DNA of 64,000 nucleotides, from assembly GCA_963839925.1 (NCBI GenBank), contig CAWIWV010000002.1, positions 1 to 64,000 of the forward strand, read 5' to 3'. Origin of the DNA: Bog-756 sp963839925. Lineage in GTDB: Bacteria > Actinomycetota > Acidimicrobiia > Acidimicrobiales > RAAP-2. Under the pieces are notes generated by a model. That model did not search any database, was not told the origin of the DNA, and saw nothing but the letters and a program-made list of their open reading frames with translations. How positions within the stretch are numbered: the first letter of the stretch is position 1; every line of letters begins with the position of its first letter. The translations under genes were made by a program, and so were the position numbers. Positions 52,360 through 61,382 of the stretch are shown here, piece by piece.

Positions 52360-52731
52360 ATGGCCAGCGAAGGACTCCATGAACCGGCCTCACAGCTCGA
52401 CGAGGCGGTCGTCGACCACCATCGAGCCATGACCTCACTGTGCGAGGAGCTGGAGGCCATCGATTGGTATGACCAGCGGGCGAAAGCCACCTCGGATCCA
52501 AGCCTTGCGGCCGTGTTGACCTACAACCGAGACGACGAGAAGGAACACGCCGCCATGCTCCTCGAGTGGCTCCGGCGTCGAGATCCCGTTCTCGATGCCA
52601 ATCTGGGGCGATTCCTGTTCACTTCGCCGCCGATTCCCGAAGTCGGGTCGATCTCCGGCGACAGGGAGGCAGCGAAGGTCCCGCACGGATCAGGATCACT
52701 CGGAATCGGAAGCCTCAAAGGCACCGGGTGA
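52360..52731 (+). CDS. Encapsulin-associated ferritin (EncFtn-type) with C-terminal targeting peptide
   Basis: Protein of 123 residues. The helical core matches the encapsulated ferritin family: EAVVDHHRAMTSLCEELEAI with DWYDQRAKATSD, and LTYNRDDEKEHAAMLLEWLR, which contains the E and E-x-x-H iron ligands. The C-terminus ends HGSGSLGIGSLKGTG, the cargo-loading peptide that docks in a family 1 encapsulin shell. It oxidises ferrous iron for storage inside the shell. The shell gene normally follows directly, but no encapsulin is found here or elsewhere in the window. The ATG follows AAGGAAGG. Confidence 0.9.
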   Translation: MASEGLHEPASQLDEAVVDHHRAMTSLCEELEAIDWYDQRAKATSDPSLAAVLTYNRDDEKEHAAMLLEWLRRRDPVLDANLGRFLFTSPPIPEVGSISGDREAAKVPHGSGSLGIGSLKGTG

Positions 52732-52779
52732 CAATCGGCCACTCCAACCCATCGTGGTGAGGCAACCAACCACGGACAA

Positions 52780-52962
52780 CTAGGTCGCAGAGTGAGCGGG
52801 ACAGTAGTCGGCCTCCCCGTTCTCACCACTGGTCGATGTCCATCCCCTCTGGGCGCATCGGACTCGGACGTAATCGGGTGAAATGACGGAGATGCTCTGG
52901 AGCACCGACTTCGTGTGGCAGCCACGTGCATCGCATCTGATCATGTTGCCGGTGACCGTCAT
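52780..52962 (-). CDS. Small CxxxC...CPxH protein, putative zinc-binding
   Basis: Protein of 60 residues: NMIRCDARGCHTKSVLQSIS, YVRVRCAQRGWTSTSGENGE, then ADYCPAHSAT. The RCDxxGC start, central GW and terminal CPxH are typical of short actinobacterial zinc-ribbon-like proteins of unknown role. ATG 52962 is about three bases from the transcript start predicted by a SigB-type promoter, hence leaderless. It lies in the 416-base space between the ferritin and the secreted glycosidase. Confidence 0.55.
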   Translation of the reverse strand: MTVTGNMIRCDARGCHTKSVLQSISVISPDYVRVRCAQRGWTSTSGENGEADYCPAHSAT

Positions 52963-52972
52963 GCTCGACTCT

Positions 52973-53002
52973 GTACCCAGTTCTGAGTGGAAAATCACTC
53001 AG
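52973..53002 (-). promoter_or_regulatory. SigB/SigF-type promoter overlapped by a 20-bp palindrome
   Basis: Minus strand: GATT (52996-52993), 14 bases, GGGTAC (52978-52973). The spacer and -35 are covered by the perfect palindrome CTGAGTG-GAAAAT-CACTCAG (52983-53002). A second short palindrome, CACTCTGAGTG, follows at about 53050. A repressor could block this promoter. Confidence 0.5.
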
Positions 53003-53146
53003 GTCGGTCAAACCGATCCACGGTGGTCCGGACACCACGGCAGATGCCACTCTGAGTGACAGGTCTGAATCAGTGCGAGGTATTGCACAAAAAGAAGGGC
53101 GTTGCTGCTTCTCTGAGGGGCCGCGCCGCTGGTTCACTGGAGTGTT

Positions 53147-56100
53147 GTGCGGTGGGGCAGCGGGAGAATCGGGCAGAGGGTGTCGGGTATCCGACTGAGC
53201 CCGCAGCACCTCAAGAAGACCGCCGTCGGATTGGCTGCATTCACCGTCTTCAGCGCACTGCCCGGGGGTTCACTCGTTGCGGCCCACGCCGCATCACAAG
53301 CTTCGCAAGGTCCTCAAGTTCGAGGCAGCGTCGCCGCGCCCACCGCAGCCGAGATCACTCCCGTCTGCGACGTCCCCAATGCTGGCAAGATCCTCGGACC
53401 TTCATCCAGCCAGCCGGCGACTCCGACCAGCATCCTGGTGACTCCCCCGGGAGGGGTGATCAACTTCGGCGCCACCTCCTCTGGCCTGTACGTGAACACC
53501 GGGACCCAGATCATCACCTACACGTTGTCCGGCAGCGAGGTGCGCGCGTTCGGCCTTCCGGCCAAGTTGGCGAACCGTCACGGCAACGAGATCTCGCAGC
53601 CGGTCGTCGACTCATCGGGAGACATCTACATCGCCAGCTACTTCGACCAGGTGGTCGACAAATTTTCGCCGACCGGAGCACTCCTGTGGTCGGTCGATCC
53701 GCAAGGGGGCAACCCGACCGGGCTGTTCTCACTCAGATCCGGGTCCACTTTCAAGTTGGCGGTGAGCGTCGCACAGCACACGTCCGGTAGCGACCTGCTC
53801 GACCCGTCCAACGGATCGGTCGAGGGATCATTCCCACTCTTCGACAACTTCGACTACGTCACCCAGGAATCAGGTGGGAACCTGCTGTTCTCCGGGAACG
53901 GCCACGTGGCAACCTTCAATCCCGCCGGCAAGCTGTTCTCCACTTTCGGCTCGAGTCACACCGAGGGAGCCGGCGTCCATACTGGCTCGGGTACTCAGTT
54001 CTACTATCCGGGCCAAGCGGTGCAAGGTCGAGACGGGACCATCTACACCGCCGACCCGTCGAACACGATCGAGGCCACCAGCCCTCAGGGCTTCCTCGAG
54101 GGCACGACCACCCTGGGTCAGAACAGCAATGGGAACGACAATCTGGCCCTCGGTGGAAGCAACCTCGCGCTGGTCGGTTCCACCTTCTTCTATCAAGGGG
54201 GGCCTCCCTTCAACTCCGCTGCTGACAACATCTCGGTGATCCCCCAAACCACCCTCACCGCCTCTCTCGACGCACCCCACGTTCCGGACGACTCCCTCGG
54301 ATGGGGAGCCGGCCTGTCCTCGTCTGCCACCGGCAACTACTTCGCTTCTGGCAAGACTCCCACGGTGAGTGCGTCCTTCGATCGTTGGTGGACCTCGTGG
54401 GCGTCGGGCCTGGCGCTCACCTACTCGGTGGAGAACGTCGGTTCGCTCGATGCCGGGACCGTCCCTGCTCCCACCACGATCAGGCTCCCCACGACCGTCA
54501 AAGGCCTCGCACACGTCGCTCTGAAAATCCCGACAGCAGATCGGAAGCCCGGTCCGTACCTGGTACAGGCATCGCTGTTCGACACCCATGCGTCGCCGAA
54601 ACGCCTGCTCGGGACCACCTGCCTCCCCTACACCGTCGGAGCCTCCGGCGACACCTTGAACCTCAGCACCCTGCCGAGCGGCATCGGATCGGGTGGGCCG
54701 ACCGACCCGCGGGGTCGCCCTCAACGCACAACTCCGGCTCGACGGCTTCCGCGGGGCGACCATCGACTGGAGCACATTCCTCCCGAATTGCTCGCCTTCG
54801 GACCCGACCGCTGCGACCTGCGGTCCGTCGGCCATGACCTTTTCACACGCCACCGACGACTACTTCAAAGCCGCTTACCTCGCGGAGCAGGACAATGTGA
54901 CCTACTGGCTCCAGGGCAGCGGGGGTGGGCCCGGCTCGGTGCCGATGGCGCTGGTCACCAAGGGGTGGTGGCAGGCCGACGTCGCCGCGCTGGTGCGTTA
55001 CTACGCCACCGTTCCTTCCGGCTGCACCCAGTGCGCGGCGGTCACCAAGTGGGAGGCGTGGAACGAGCCCAACAACACCGGGTGGAGCAACGGTGCACAG
55101 TACGTCACCGAGGTACTCGCACCCTTCGATGCAGCAGTCAAGTCCGTCCTGCCCGGATCGTCCTCGACGGTCATCGGTGGATCTTCGCTGGGCGTGTCGA
55201 TCGGTTGGTGGCAGCAGGTGATCGCGGCAGGCGGTCTCGCCGACCTGAATGTGGCCGGCGTCCATCCCTACACCGGGAACAACGACTCCTTCGAGGAGGA
55301 TGGGATCCCGGCTCAGGTCCGCCAGCTCCAGAGCCTCCTCGGGACCACGCCGCTCTGGTTCACCGAGGTCGGGTGGTGGAGTGACGGCGACTACGACTAC
55401 CTCGCACAGGCCGACATCGTGGCACGGGCGACGCTCTGGCAGAAGGTGCTCGGCATCCCGGTCTGGAACGAGTACTACGACGAGGGAAACTGGGGGAACG
55501 ACGGGGTCACCTTCTCGTTGATCCAGGCCTCGAACACGGACGACTTCGTGAAGCCGGCGGCACTCGCGGCGATGGCAACGTCGACCGAGGTCGGGAACCG
55601 CCCCTATCTCTCGATGCCGTCGACCGGCATCCCTCAGACCTACGAGGCCTCGTTCGGACCTGCGCCGGGCGGCGCCAACCAGTTGGCCGCGCTGTGGTCC
55701 GACGGGCTGGACACCACGGGGTCGGTGACGGTGATCGCACCCGGCGGAGGGTCCGTACCGGTCACGGTCACCTCGGAGTACGGACAGCCCACCACCGTCA
55801 CCGTTCACTCCGGCAGCGCCTACCGTTTGCCGATCTCCGACCAGGTGACCTATTTGACCTGGCCGGTGGGTGACTCTCTTTCCGTCGGCCCGACCGAGAG
55901 CTATGGGAGCAATCTGGCCCTCGCCTCGGCAGGGGCGGGTGCGACCGCCACCTCGGGAAATGCCTCGTCGGCGATCGACGGCCTGCAGACCGGCTACAAC
56001 CAGGGCTGGAGTTCGGCGGCGGGCGATACCTCCCCGAGTCTGACCGTCGACCTCCAGGGCCAACCGACCATCGACCGGATCGTCGTCGACACCCAATCTG

Positions 56101-56411
56101 TCGGCAGCACCGCAGCAGGGGTGCGGGACTACACCCTCTCGGTCGACGAGCCGCTCAAGGGCTGGACCACAGTTGCAACCGTGGTGGGTCAGTTCCGCTC
56201 CCACGAGCTGTTGGTGGCAGTCGGCCCGGTCGCGGCGACTGCGGTGAAGATCACCGTGTCCCAGGTCAACTTCGGCGGCTATTACGGAGGGGGCGTGCCA
56301 CCGTGGTGGTCCCCGACGCTGCCCGCCTCGGCGTTCCTCCACACGCTCCAGGTCTATGCGGGGTCGGACGCTGCCGAACAGATCAACGGTTCCGGTCTGA
56401 GCCCACTCTGA
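53147..56411 (+). CDS. Large secreted glycosidase-like protein with discoidin domain (one frame break)
   Basis: Exported protein of about 1,087 residues. Signal peptide: KKTAVGLAAFTVFSALPGGS. Residues about 60-400 form a beta-propeller-like region (ISQPVVDSSGDIYIASYFDQ; QGRDGTIYTADPSNTIE). After a break near 54705 comes a clan-A type TIM barrel with the catalytic acid in KWEAWNEPNNTGW and the nucleophile in LWFTEVGWWSDGD. The C-terminal 170 residues are a discoidin/CBM32-like domain (ATSGNASSAIDGLQTGYNQG; SLTVDLQGQPTIDRIVVDTQ). It probably cuts an extracellular glycan. The GTG start at 53147 follows GGAG at five bases. It is unrelated to the stress island. Confidence 0.78.
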
Positions 56412-56437
56412 CCTCGAGGTAGGAGCCGTCCGCCAGA

Positions 56438-57271
56438 TCAGCCTGAAGGGCGAACGATCTCGGCGAGAAGGTCCATGGACCGGAGCCACGCGTCGAGGTC
56501 CTTCCGCCAGGGAGCGGCGACCATGTGCTGGATTCCGGCCGCCTCGAAGGCGGTGCATTCCTCCCGGATGAGACCTGGGTCCATTCCTTGAGGATCCCAT
56601 CCGGTTCTCGCCGAGATGACGAACGAGGGCTCCGGGCGATCTTTGCGCAGACGTTGCACGATCCCGACGACGTCCGGCGGTTTCAGCCCGACGACGTGAA
56701 AACCGTCGCCGCGCTCGACCGCGCGGCGAAACGATGCTTCGACACCCCCGCCGATCCAGATCGGGATGCGGTGGGCCGGCTTCGGAAGGATGCGGATGTC
56801 CGACACGCAGTAGTGGTCGCCGCTGAAGGTCACCGGGTCCTCGGTCCAGGCAGTCCGCAAGAAATCGAGGATCTCGTCCATTCTGCGACCGCGATCGGAG
56901 AACCGCTGCCCGAGTGCCTCGTACTCTCTTTCACTCCAGCCGATACCCGCCCCGACGACAAGGCGCCCCCCGCTCATGTAGTCGAGGCTCGCGAGGTGGT
57001 TGGCGAGCCAGACCGGGTTGTGCTGAGGCAGGACCAGGATGCTCGTGCCCAACCGGATTCGGGAGGTCACGGCGGCCGCGAAGCTTAGGGTCGCGAACGG
57101 ATCCAGAAGGAATGGGGAGGGATAGCTCTGCTCGGCCGGATGGACGACGTGATCGCTGACCCACAGATCAGCGAAGCCGAGGTCCTCTGCGTGTCTGGCG
57201 GCCCGAATGACCGCATCCCCGCTCGCCACCCGACCGTACTGAGGGAGGTGGATGCCGAAGGTCATCGGCAT
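56438..57271 (-). CDS. F420-dependent LLM-class oxidoreductase
   Basis: Luciferase-like monooxygenase fold, 277 residues. It has TFGIHLPQYGRVASGDAVIR, DLGFADLWVSDHVVHP, RLVVGAGIGWSEREYEALG and KPAHRIPIWIGGGVEASFRR, typical of the probable F420-dependent actinobacterial group. It reduces or oxidises an unknown substrate with coenzyme F420. The start may be Met 57271 or 57265. Convergent with the glycosidase. Confidence 0.87.
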   Translation of the reverse strand: MPMTFGIHLPQYGRVASGDAVIRAARHAEDLGFADLWVSDHVVHPAEQSYPSPFLLDPFATLSFAAAVTSRIRLGTSILVLPQHNPVWLANHLASLDYMSGGRLVVGAGIGWSEREYEALGQRFSDRGRRMDEILDFLRTAWTEDPVTFSGDHYCVSDIRILPKPAHRIPIWIGGGVEASFRRAVERGDGFHVVGLKPPDVVGIVQRLRKDRPEPSFVISARTGWDPQGMDPGLIREECTAFEAAGIQHMVAAPWRKDLDAWLRSMDLLAEIVRPSG

Positions 57272-57295
57272 GGCGACGCCGTTCCTCCGCCAACG

Positions 57296-57535
57296 CTAAT
57301 GACGCTTGCGTCGATCGTGGCACGACTGCGCGCGTTCAGCCTTGCGCTTCTTGCGTGCCGCATCGCTGGTCGTGTGATGAGCCTGTGTGCTGTGGGTGAC
57401 ACCGGCCGAGGCAGCAGAAGAGGAGTTGCCGCCTGATTGTCCGTCATACCTCGGGTTGTTCCGTCGCGACCATGTCACGAAGAAGGCAACGACGAGGACG
57501 ACTGCCAGCAGACCGAAGATCAGAACGTAGAACAT
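57296..57535 (-). CDS. Small membrane protein with basic tail
   Basis: Protein of 79 residues: one N-terminal helix (FYVLIFGLLAVVLVVAFFV), then WSRRNNPRYDGQSGG, a Ser/Ala/Thr/His-rich linker and a very basic C-terminus (ARKKRKAERAQ; HDRRKRH). No family is known to me. It lies between the F420 oxidoreductase and the GH13 gene, in the same direction, six bases after the latter's stop. Possibly a membrane anchor. Confidence 0.5.
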   Translation of the reverse strand: MFYVLIFGLLAVVLVVAFFVTWSRRNNPRYDGQSGGNSSSAASAGVTHSTQAHHTTSDAARKKRKAERAQSCHDRRKRH

Positions 57536-57541
57536 GACTCA

Positions 57542-59152
57542 TTACAACACAGGTGCTTCGATCACCGCGCCCTGCCATGCCTTGACGTGGAACGAGCCAT
57601 CGACGGCCTCGCCGTCGCGTCGGTCCGTCGAGAGTGCAACCCGACCTGCTCCGGTCTCGACCACCTCCTCGGCGTCACCCAGGTTGAGCACGACGGTGGT
57701 GGAGTCACCGCGGCGCCACGCCCAGACTCCCGCGGGGCTGGGCAGCGAGCGGTAGGCCCCGAGTGAGAGGTCCGAGCTCCGGCGACGGAGATCGATGACG
57801 TCACGGGTGAACCACAGGATCGAATTCCGATCGTTCCGCTGCTCCTCGACATTGTTGACACAGGGATCCCCGAGCGCGAGCCAGGGCGTCGCCTCCGGAC
57901 GGGTGAAACCGCCGTTCGGGGCGCCGGTCCAGGGCATCGGGCTGCGCTCGGGATCCCGGCCCGCATACGCCGGCCAGAAGCGCGCCCCGACCGGGTCCTG
58001 CACACGGTCCTCGGTGATCGGGACATCGGTCAGCCCGATCTCGTCCCCCTCGTACAAGACGGCGGTACCGCGCAATGCCAACAGCATCAGGAGCGCGAGA
58101 CGGATCTTGGACGGATCTCCATCGGCCCAACGGGTGGCCAATCGAGACACGTCGTGGTTGGATCCGGTCCAGACCGGCCACGCCCTCTCGGGAAGCGCGG
58201 CCTCGGTCGCCTCGACCACATCACGGAGCACACCGGCGTCGAAGTCGGCCTCGATGAAGACGAAGTTGAAGCCAAGGTCGAGCTCGTCGGTGCCATCGCC
58301 GTAGTAGCTGGCCAACAGCCCGAGGTCTTCGACATTCGTCTCGCCGATCAGGACCCTGGGTGGATCGTAGGAGTCGGCCACGCCGCGCCAGCGGCGGAGC
58401 ACGTCGTGGACTTCGGGTCGGTTGCCGTTGTAGATCCAACGCTGTCCGAACATCTGCATGATGAACGGATCGTCTTCGGTGGCAGGCGGGTTGTCGCGCA
58501 GTTCGGCATCCTTCACCACCATGTTGCACACGTCGATCCGGAATCCGAAGACCCCGCGGTCCCACCAGAATCTGAGGATGTCGTCGAAGGCGTTGCGTAC
58601 GTCCTCGTTCCACCAGTTGAGATCGGGCTGCTCCGGTAAGAAGTTGTGGAGGTAGTACTGGCCACTCGCCTCGTCGAGCTCCCAGGCCGGTCCACCAAAC
58701 GTGCTCGCCCAGTTGTTGGGCAACGACCCGTCGGGTTTCGGATCGCGCCAGACGTACCAGTCACGGTGGGCCGCGTCGGGTGACGAGCAGGCATCGATGA
58801 ACCAGGGATGCCGATCGCTGGTGTGGTTCGGGACCAGATCGAGAAGGATCTTGATGTTGCGGCGTCCGGCTTCGGCGACCAGACGGCCGAACACCTCGAG
58901 TGTCCCGTACTCCGGCGAAATATCGCAGAAGTCGGCGACGTCGTATCCGAAGTCCGCGTTCGGGGAAACCGTGATGGGACTGAGCCAGATGCCGTCGATA
59001 CCGAGCCAGGCCAGGTGATCGAGATGGTCGATGACTCCTTGGAGATCCCCGATGCCATCCCCGTCGGAATCGGCGAACGAGCGGGGGTAGATCTGGTAGA
59101 GGACTGCCGGGCGCCACCACGCCGCAGCGCCCCCTTCGGGTGAACCGCTCAT
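57542..59152 (-). CDS. GH13 alpha-glucosidase
   Basis: Alpha-amylase-family enzyme of 536 residues. Conserved regions: VLYQIYPRSFADSDGDGIGD, DLVPNHTSDRHPWF (region I), GFRIDVCNMVV with the nucleophile Asp (region II), LIGETNVEDL with the acid Glu (region III), and WTGSNHDVSRLATRW (region IV). It fits intracellular oligo-1,6-/alpha-glucosidases (GH13_17/23/30-like). The start ATG 59152 overlaps the next gene's stop by four bases. An upstream in-frame extension to 59260 lacks the family N-terminus and is rejected. It probably hydrolyses maltose- or sucrose-like sugars. Confidence 0.92.
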   Translation of the reverse strand: MSGSPEGGAAAWWRPAVLYQIYPRSFADSDGDGIGDLQGVIDHLDHLAWLGIDGIWLSPITVSPNADFGYDVADFCDISPEYGTLEVFGRLVAEAGRRNIKILLDLVPNHTSDRHPWFIDACSSPDAAHRDWYVWRDPKPDGSLPNNWASTFGGPAWELDEASGQYYLHNFLPEQPDLNWWNEDVRNAFDDILRFWWDRGVFGFRIDVCNMVVKDAELRDNPPATEDDPFIMQMFGQRWIYNGNRPEVHDVLRRWRGVADSYDPPRVLIGETNVEDLGLLASYYGDGTDELDLGFNFVFIEADFDAGVLRDVVEATEAALPERAWPVWTGSNHDVSRLATRWADGDPSKIRLALLMLLALRGTAVLYEGDEIGLTDVPITEDRVQDPVGARFWPAYAGRDPERSPMPWTGAPNGGFTRPEATPWLALGDPCVNNVEEQRNDRNSILWFTRDVIDLRRRSSDLSLGAYRSLPSPAGVWAWRRGDSTTVVLNLGDAEEVVETGAGRVALSTDRRDGEAVDGSFHVKAWQGAVIEAPVL

Positions 59153-59829
59153 CCGCTCGGACGGTCGGCGGCCGACCTGGCGACACCGGCGGTCTCGCCA
59201 CCGAAGTTGAAGGTGTTGCAATACCAGATCCGCCCACCTCCGGTTCGCCAGTCCGCCCACTCCTCGAACTCGTCGCTGTTTGGCCCTCCAAGGCGAGGAG
59301 CCACGAAATCCACCATCGTCTGGTAGGTCGCCTCAGCATCGTCCGAGTCGAATTCGTAGAGATGCATGAAGAGAGGATCGGCCGACTGCTCGTTCTCGTA
59401 GACGGAGATCTGGGTGAATCCAGGGATCCCGGCTGCGGCGATATGGCGGATGTGCACGAAATCCCCCCAATCCCGAAGCTGCGTTGCCAGGTCGGGAGCA
59501 CGAGGAGTGATCCACACCACGAGGAGGCCGGTGGTCAGTCGGCCGCTCAGGATGCCCTGACTCGGTCGAGGGTGTCGGCGAAAGTCCACCGCAGTGTGGG
59601 CCGGCGGGCGGGACGGAGTTTCGGCGCTCTCCTCCATCTCGGCGATGACCAGCACGGACCCGTCGTCGACACGCATCGGGAGCTCTGTCCGTCCCGGCAC
59701 ACAGTTGCTCCACCACGAGGCCCGGAGCACGCCCGGAAGCGACGCGAGCTCAGCCGCTCGGTCCGCTCCATCACTCAGCGACCCGTTGCCCAACTCCATG
59801 TGCAACCTGGGGGTACACCGAGTCTCCAT
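59149..59829 (-). CDS. Hypothetical protein, possible dimeric alpha/beta barrel
   Basis: Protein of 226 residues. Two ferredoxin-like halves can be traced: SLPGVLRASWWSNCVPGRTE with VLVIAEMEES, and IPGFTQISVYENEQSADPLF with MHLYEFDSDDAEATYQTMVD and APRLGGPNSDEFEEW. This is the layout of EthD/ABM-type proteins or of a duplicated NIPSNAP-like fold, but I cannot name it. ATG 59829 is chosen; ATG 59796 is an alternative. It overlaps the GH13 start and lies 13 bases after the FAD oxidoreductase. Confidence 0.6.
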   Translation of the reverse strand: METRCTPRLHMELGNGSLSDGADRAAELASLPGVLRASWWSNCVPGRTELPMRVDDGSVLVIAEMEESAETPSRPPAHTAVDFRRHPRPSQGILSGRLTTGLLVVWITPRAPDLATQLRDWGDFVHIRHIAAAGIPGFTQISVYENEQSADPLFMHLYEFDSDDAEATYQTMVDFVAPRLGGPNSDEFEEWADWRTGGGRIWYCNTFNFGGETAGVARSAADRPSG

Positions 59830-59842
59830 CGCGATCGCCAAG

Positions 59843-60997
59843 CTACTCGGGCAGGTTCGTCCAGGTGCGGCCGAACCACCGCTGTATCCGGCTTGCACCG
59901 AATTCCGCTTTGTCGACAGCCAGCATCGGGGAGGGTGATTCGAATTTGCCGTTGGGAGGCTGTCCGCTGACGAACTGGACCTCGACGCGTGCAACTCCCT
60001 CCTCACCGAACTCGAGATAGCAGGTTCCGATGCCGTCATACTCCGAGTCGACTGCGCCACCCTTTGCCTGCGAGATGATCCGCTCTGCTGCCACCGCAGC
60101 TTGGCGTTCGGAGAAGACACCGGCCTTCGGGGTCCCCACACTGGTGACGTCTCCGACGGCGAACACCCCCGGGTAGGAGGTCTCGAGGGTCAGCGGGTTT
60201 ACCGGGATCCAGCCGTCGACAGTCATCCCGGACTCGGCCACCACTTCCGGTACGTGATGGGTGGGAACACCGAGAAACAGGTCGAAGGCAATCTCGCCAC
60301 CTCCGGCGAACCGGGCAACCTTGCTCGCCGGATCGAGTTCGTTGATCAACTGTCCCGGATGCCAGGCAATGTCCCGCTCGGAGAAGGCCCCGAGGAGAAC
60401 TTCCGACGCGGCCGGCGACGGGGGAATCGGCACTGGCAAGGGCATGACCAAGGAGATCTCCGATCGATCTCGCAGGCCACGGCCGACCAGATAGTCGTGC
60501 ATCAGAAGTGCCGTCTCGCTCGGGGCGGGCGGGCATTTGAAGGGGGTGGACGTGACGCCGACGACCACTCGCCCACCCTCGAAACCGGCAAGCACCTCGC
60601 GGAGCGCGAAGGCACCCTCTGGCGTGTAGAACTCGTAGCCGGCTTCGGTGAGGCCGGGCGTGGCCGAAGGATCGAGGTCGGCACCCAGCGCTATCACCAT
60701 CACGTCGCCCTCGAAGCGACCGGCGTCGGTCTCCACGCTTCGCGACTCCGGGTCGATCGATCGGATGGCGGTTTGCACGAACCGAACGCCCGGCTTCACC
60801 AGGTCGCGGTACGGGTGGTGCACCCATTCCTTGGGCGTGCGCCCGAACATGACGTCGAGCTTCGAAAAACCGAAGACGAATCCGTCGGCTTGGTCGATGA
60901 GGACCACCTCGACCTCGTCACCCAGCTCTTCGGAGAGCCGGCTGCTGAGCTCCAGTCCGCCGAAGCCGGCTCCGAGAACCAGTATTCGTTGTGTCAC
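59843..60997 (-). CDS. FAD-dependent pyridine-nucleotide/sulfide-quinone-type oxidoreductase
   Basis: Protein of 384 residues. FAD motif: RILVLGAGFGGLELSSRLSE; NAD-type region GGRVVVGVTSTPFKCPPAPS with a Cys; flavin-binding end YPGVFAVGDVTSVGTPKAGV. The shape (short second Rossmann motif, Cys at about 165) is that of the sulfide:quinone oxidoreductase/NADH:quinone group, but the second redox Cys is not clear. It could oxidise sulfide, polysulfide or a quinol. First gene of a short operon with the 59149 and GH13 genes. Confidence 0.8.
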   Translation of the reverse strand: MTQRILVLGAGFGGLELSSRLSEELGDEVEVVLIDQADGFVFGFSKLDVMFGRTPKEWVHHPYRDLVKPGVRFVQTAIRSIDPESRSVETDAGRFEGDVMVIALGADLDPSATPGLTEAGYEFYTPEGAFALREVLAGFEGGRVVVGVTSTPFKCPPAPSETALLMHDYLVGRGLRDRSEISLVMPLPVPIPPSPAASEVLLGAFSERDIAWHPGQLINELDPASKVARFAGGGEIAFDLFLGVPTHHVPEVVAESGMTVDGWIPVNPLTLETSYPGVFAVGDVTSVGTPKAGVFSERQAAVAAERIISQAKGGAVDSEYDGIGTCYLEFGEEGVARVEVQFVSGQPPNGKFESPSPMLAVDKAEFGASRIQRWFGRTWTNLPE

Positions 60998-61098
60998 GCG
61001 GACTCCGTTTCAATCCGGTCTCTGCGCACCCGATCGGAGAACGCCTGAGGTGGGGCGAGCATACACACAGCAGTATCCAGGGCACTACCCTCCGGAGC

Positions 61099-61373
61099 AT
61101 GGACGACGACGAGATGCTCGAGCGGAACTTGGCAACCGTTGCGGCCTTCTACGACCTGATGTTCGACCAGTGTCGACCGGACCGGTCGAAGTCGTCCGAT
61201 CCTTCGCGGACGGAGACCACGTGATCCTGCACTGCCGTCAGACCTGGCCAGGTGATCTCACCTACGCGGGGATTGACATCTTCCGCCTTGACGACGATGG
61301 CCGGATCGTCGAGCACTGGGACGTCCTCCAAGTGGTTCCGGAGACATCCGCCAACGACAACACGATGTTCTGA
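61099..61373 (+). pseudogene. SnoaL-like protein with internal deletion
   Basis: Both ends of a SnoaL-like (NTF2-fold) protein are present but in different frames. N-terminus: DEMLERNLATVAAFYDLMFD. C-terminus: VEVVRSFADGDHVILHCRQT, AGIDIFRLDDDGRIVEHWDV, ETSANDNTMF. In the family about 45 residues lie between them (the YTQHNP region and next helix); here the parts join at CAGTGTCGACCGGACCGGTC (about 61170-61190). A deletion of roughly 130 bases plus a frame shift explains this. The fold cannot form, so the gene is dead or mis-assembled. Confidence 0.7.
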
Positions 61374-61382
61374 CCCGGCAGG

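Noticed and set aside
52823..53209. Minus-strand frame of 128 residues overlapping the zinc-ribbon-like gene
   Set aside because: Another frame over the same bases with no motif; the CDARGC/CPAH frame is preferred.
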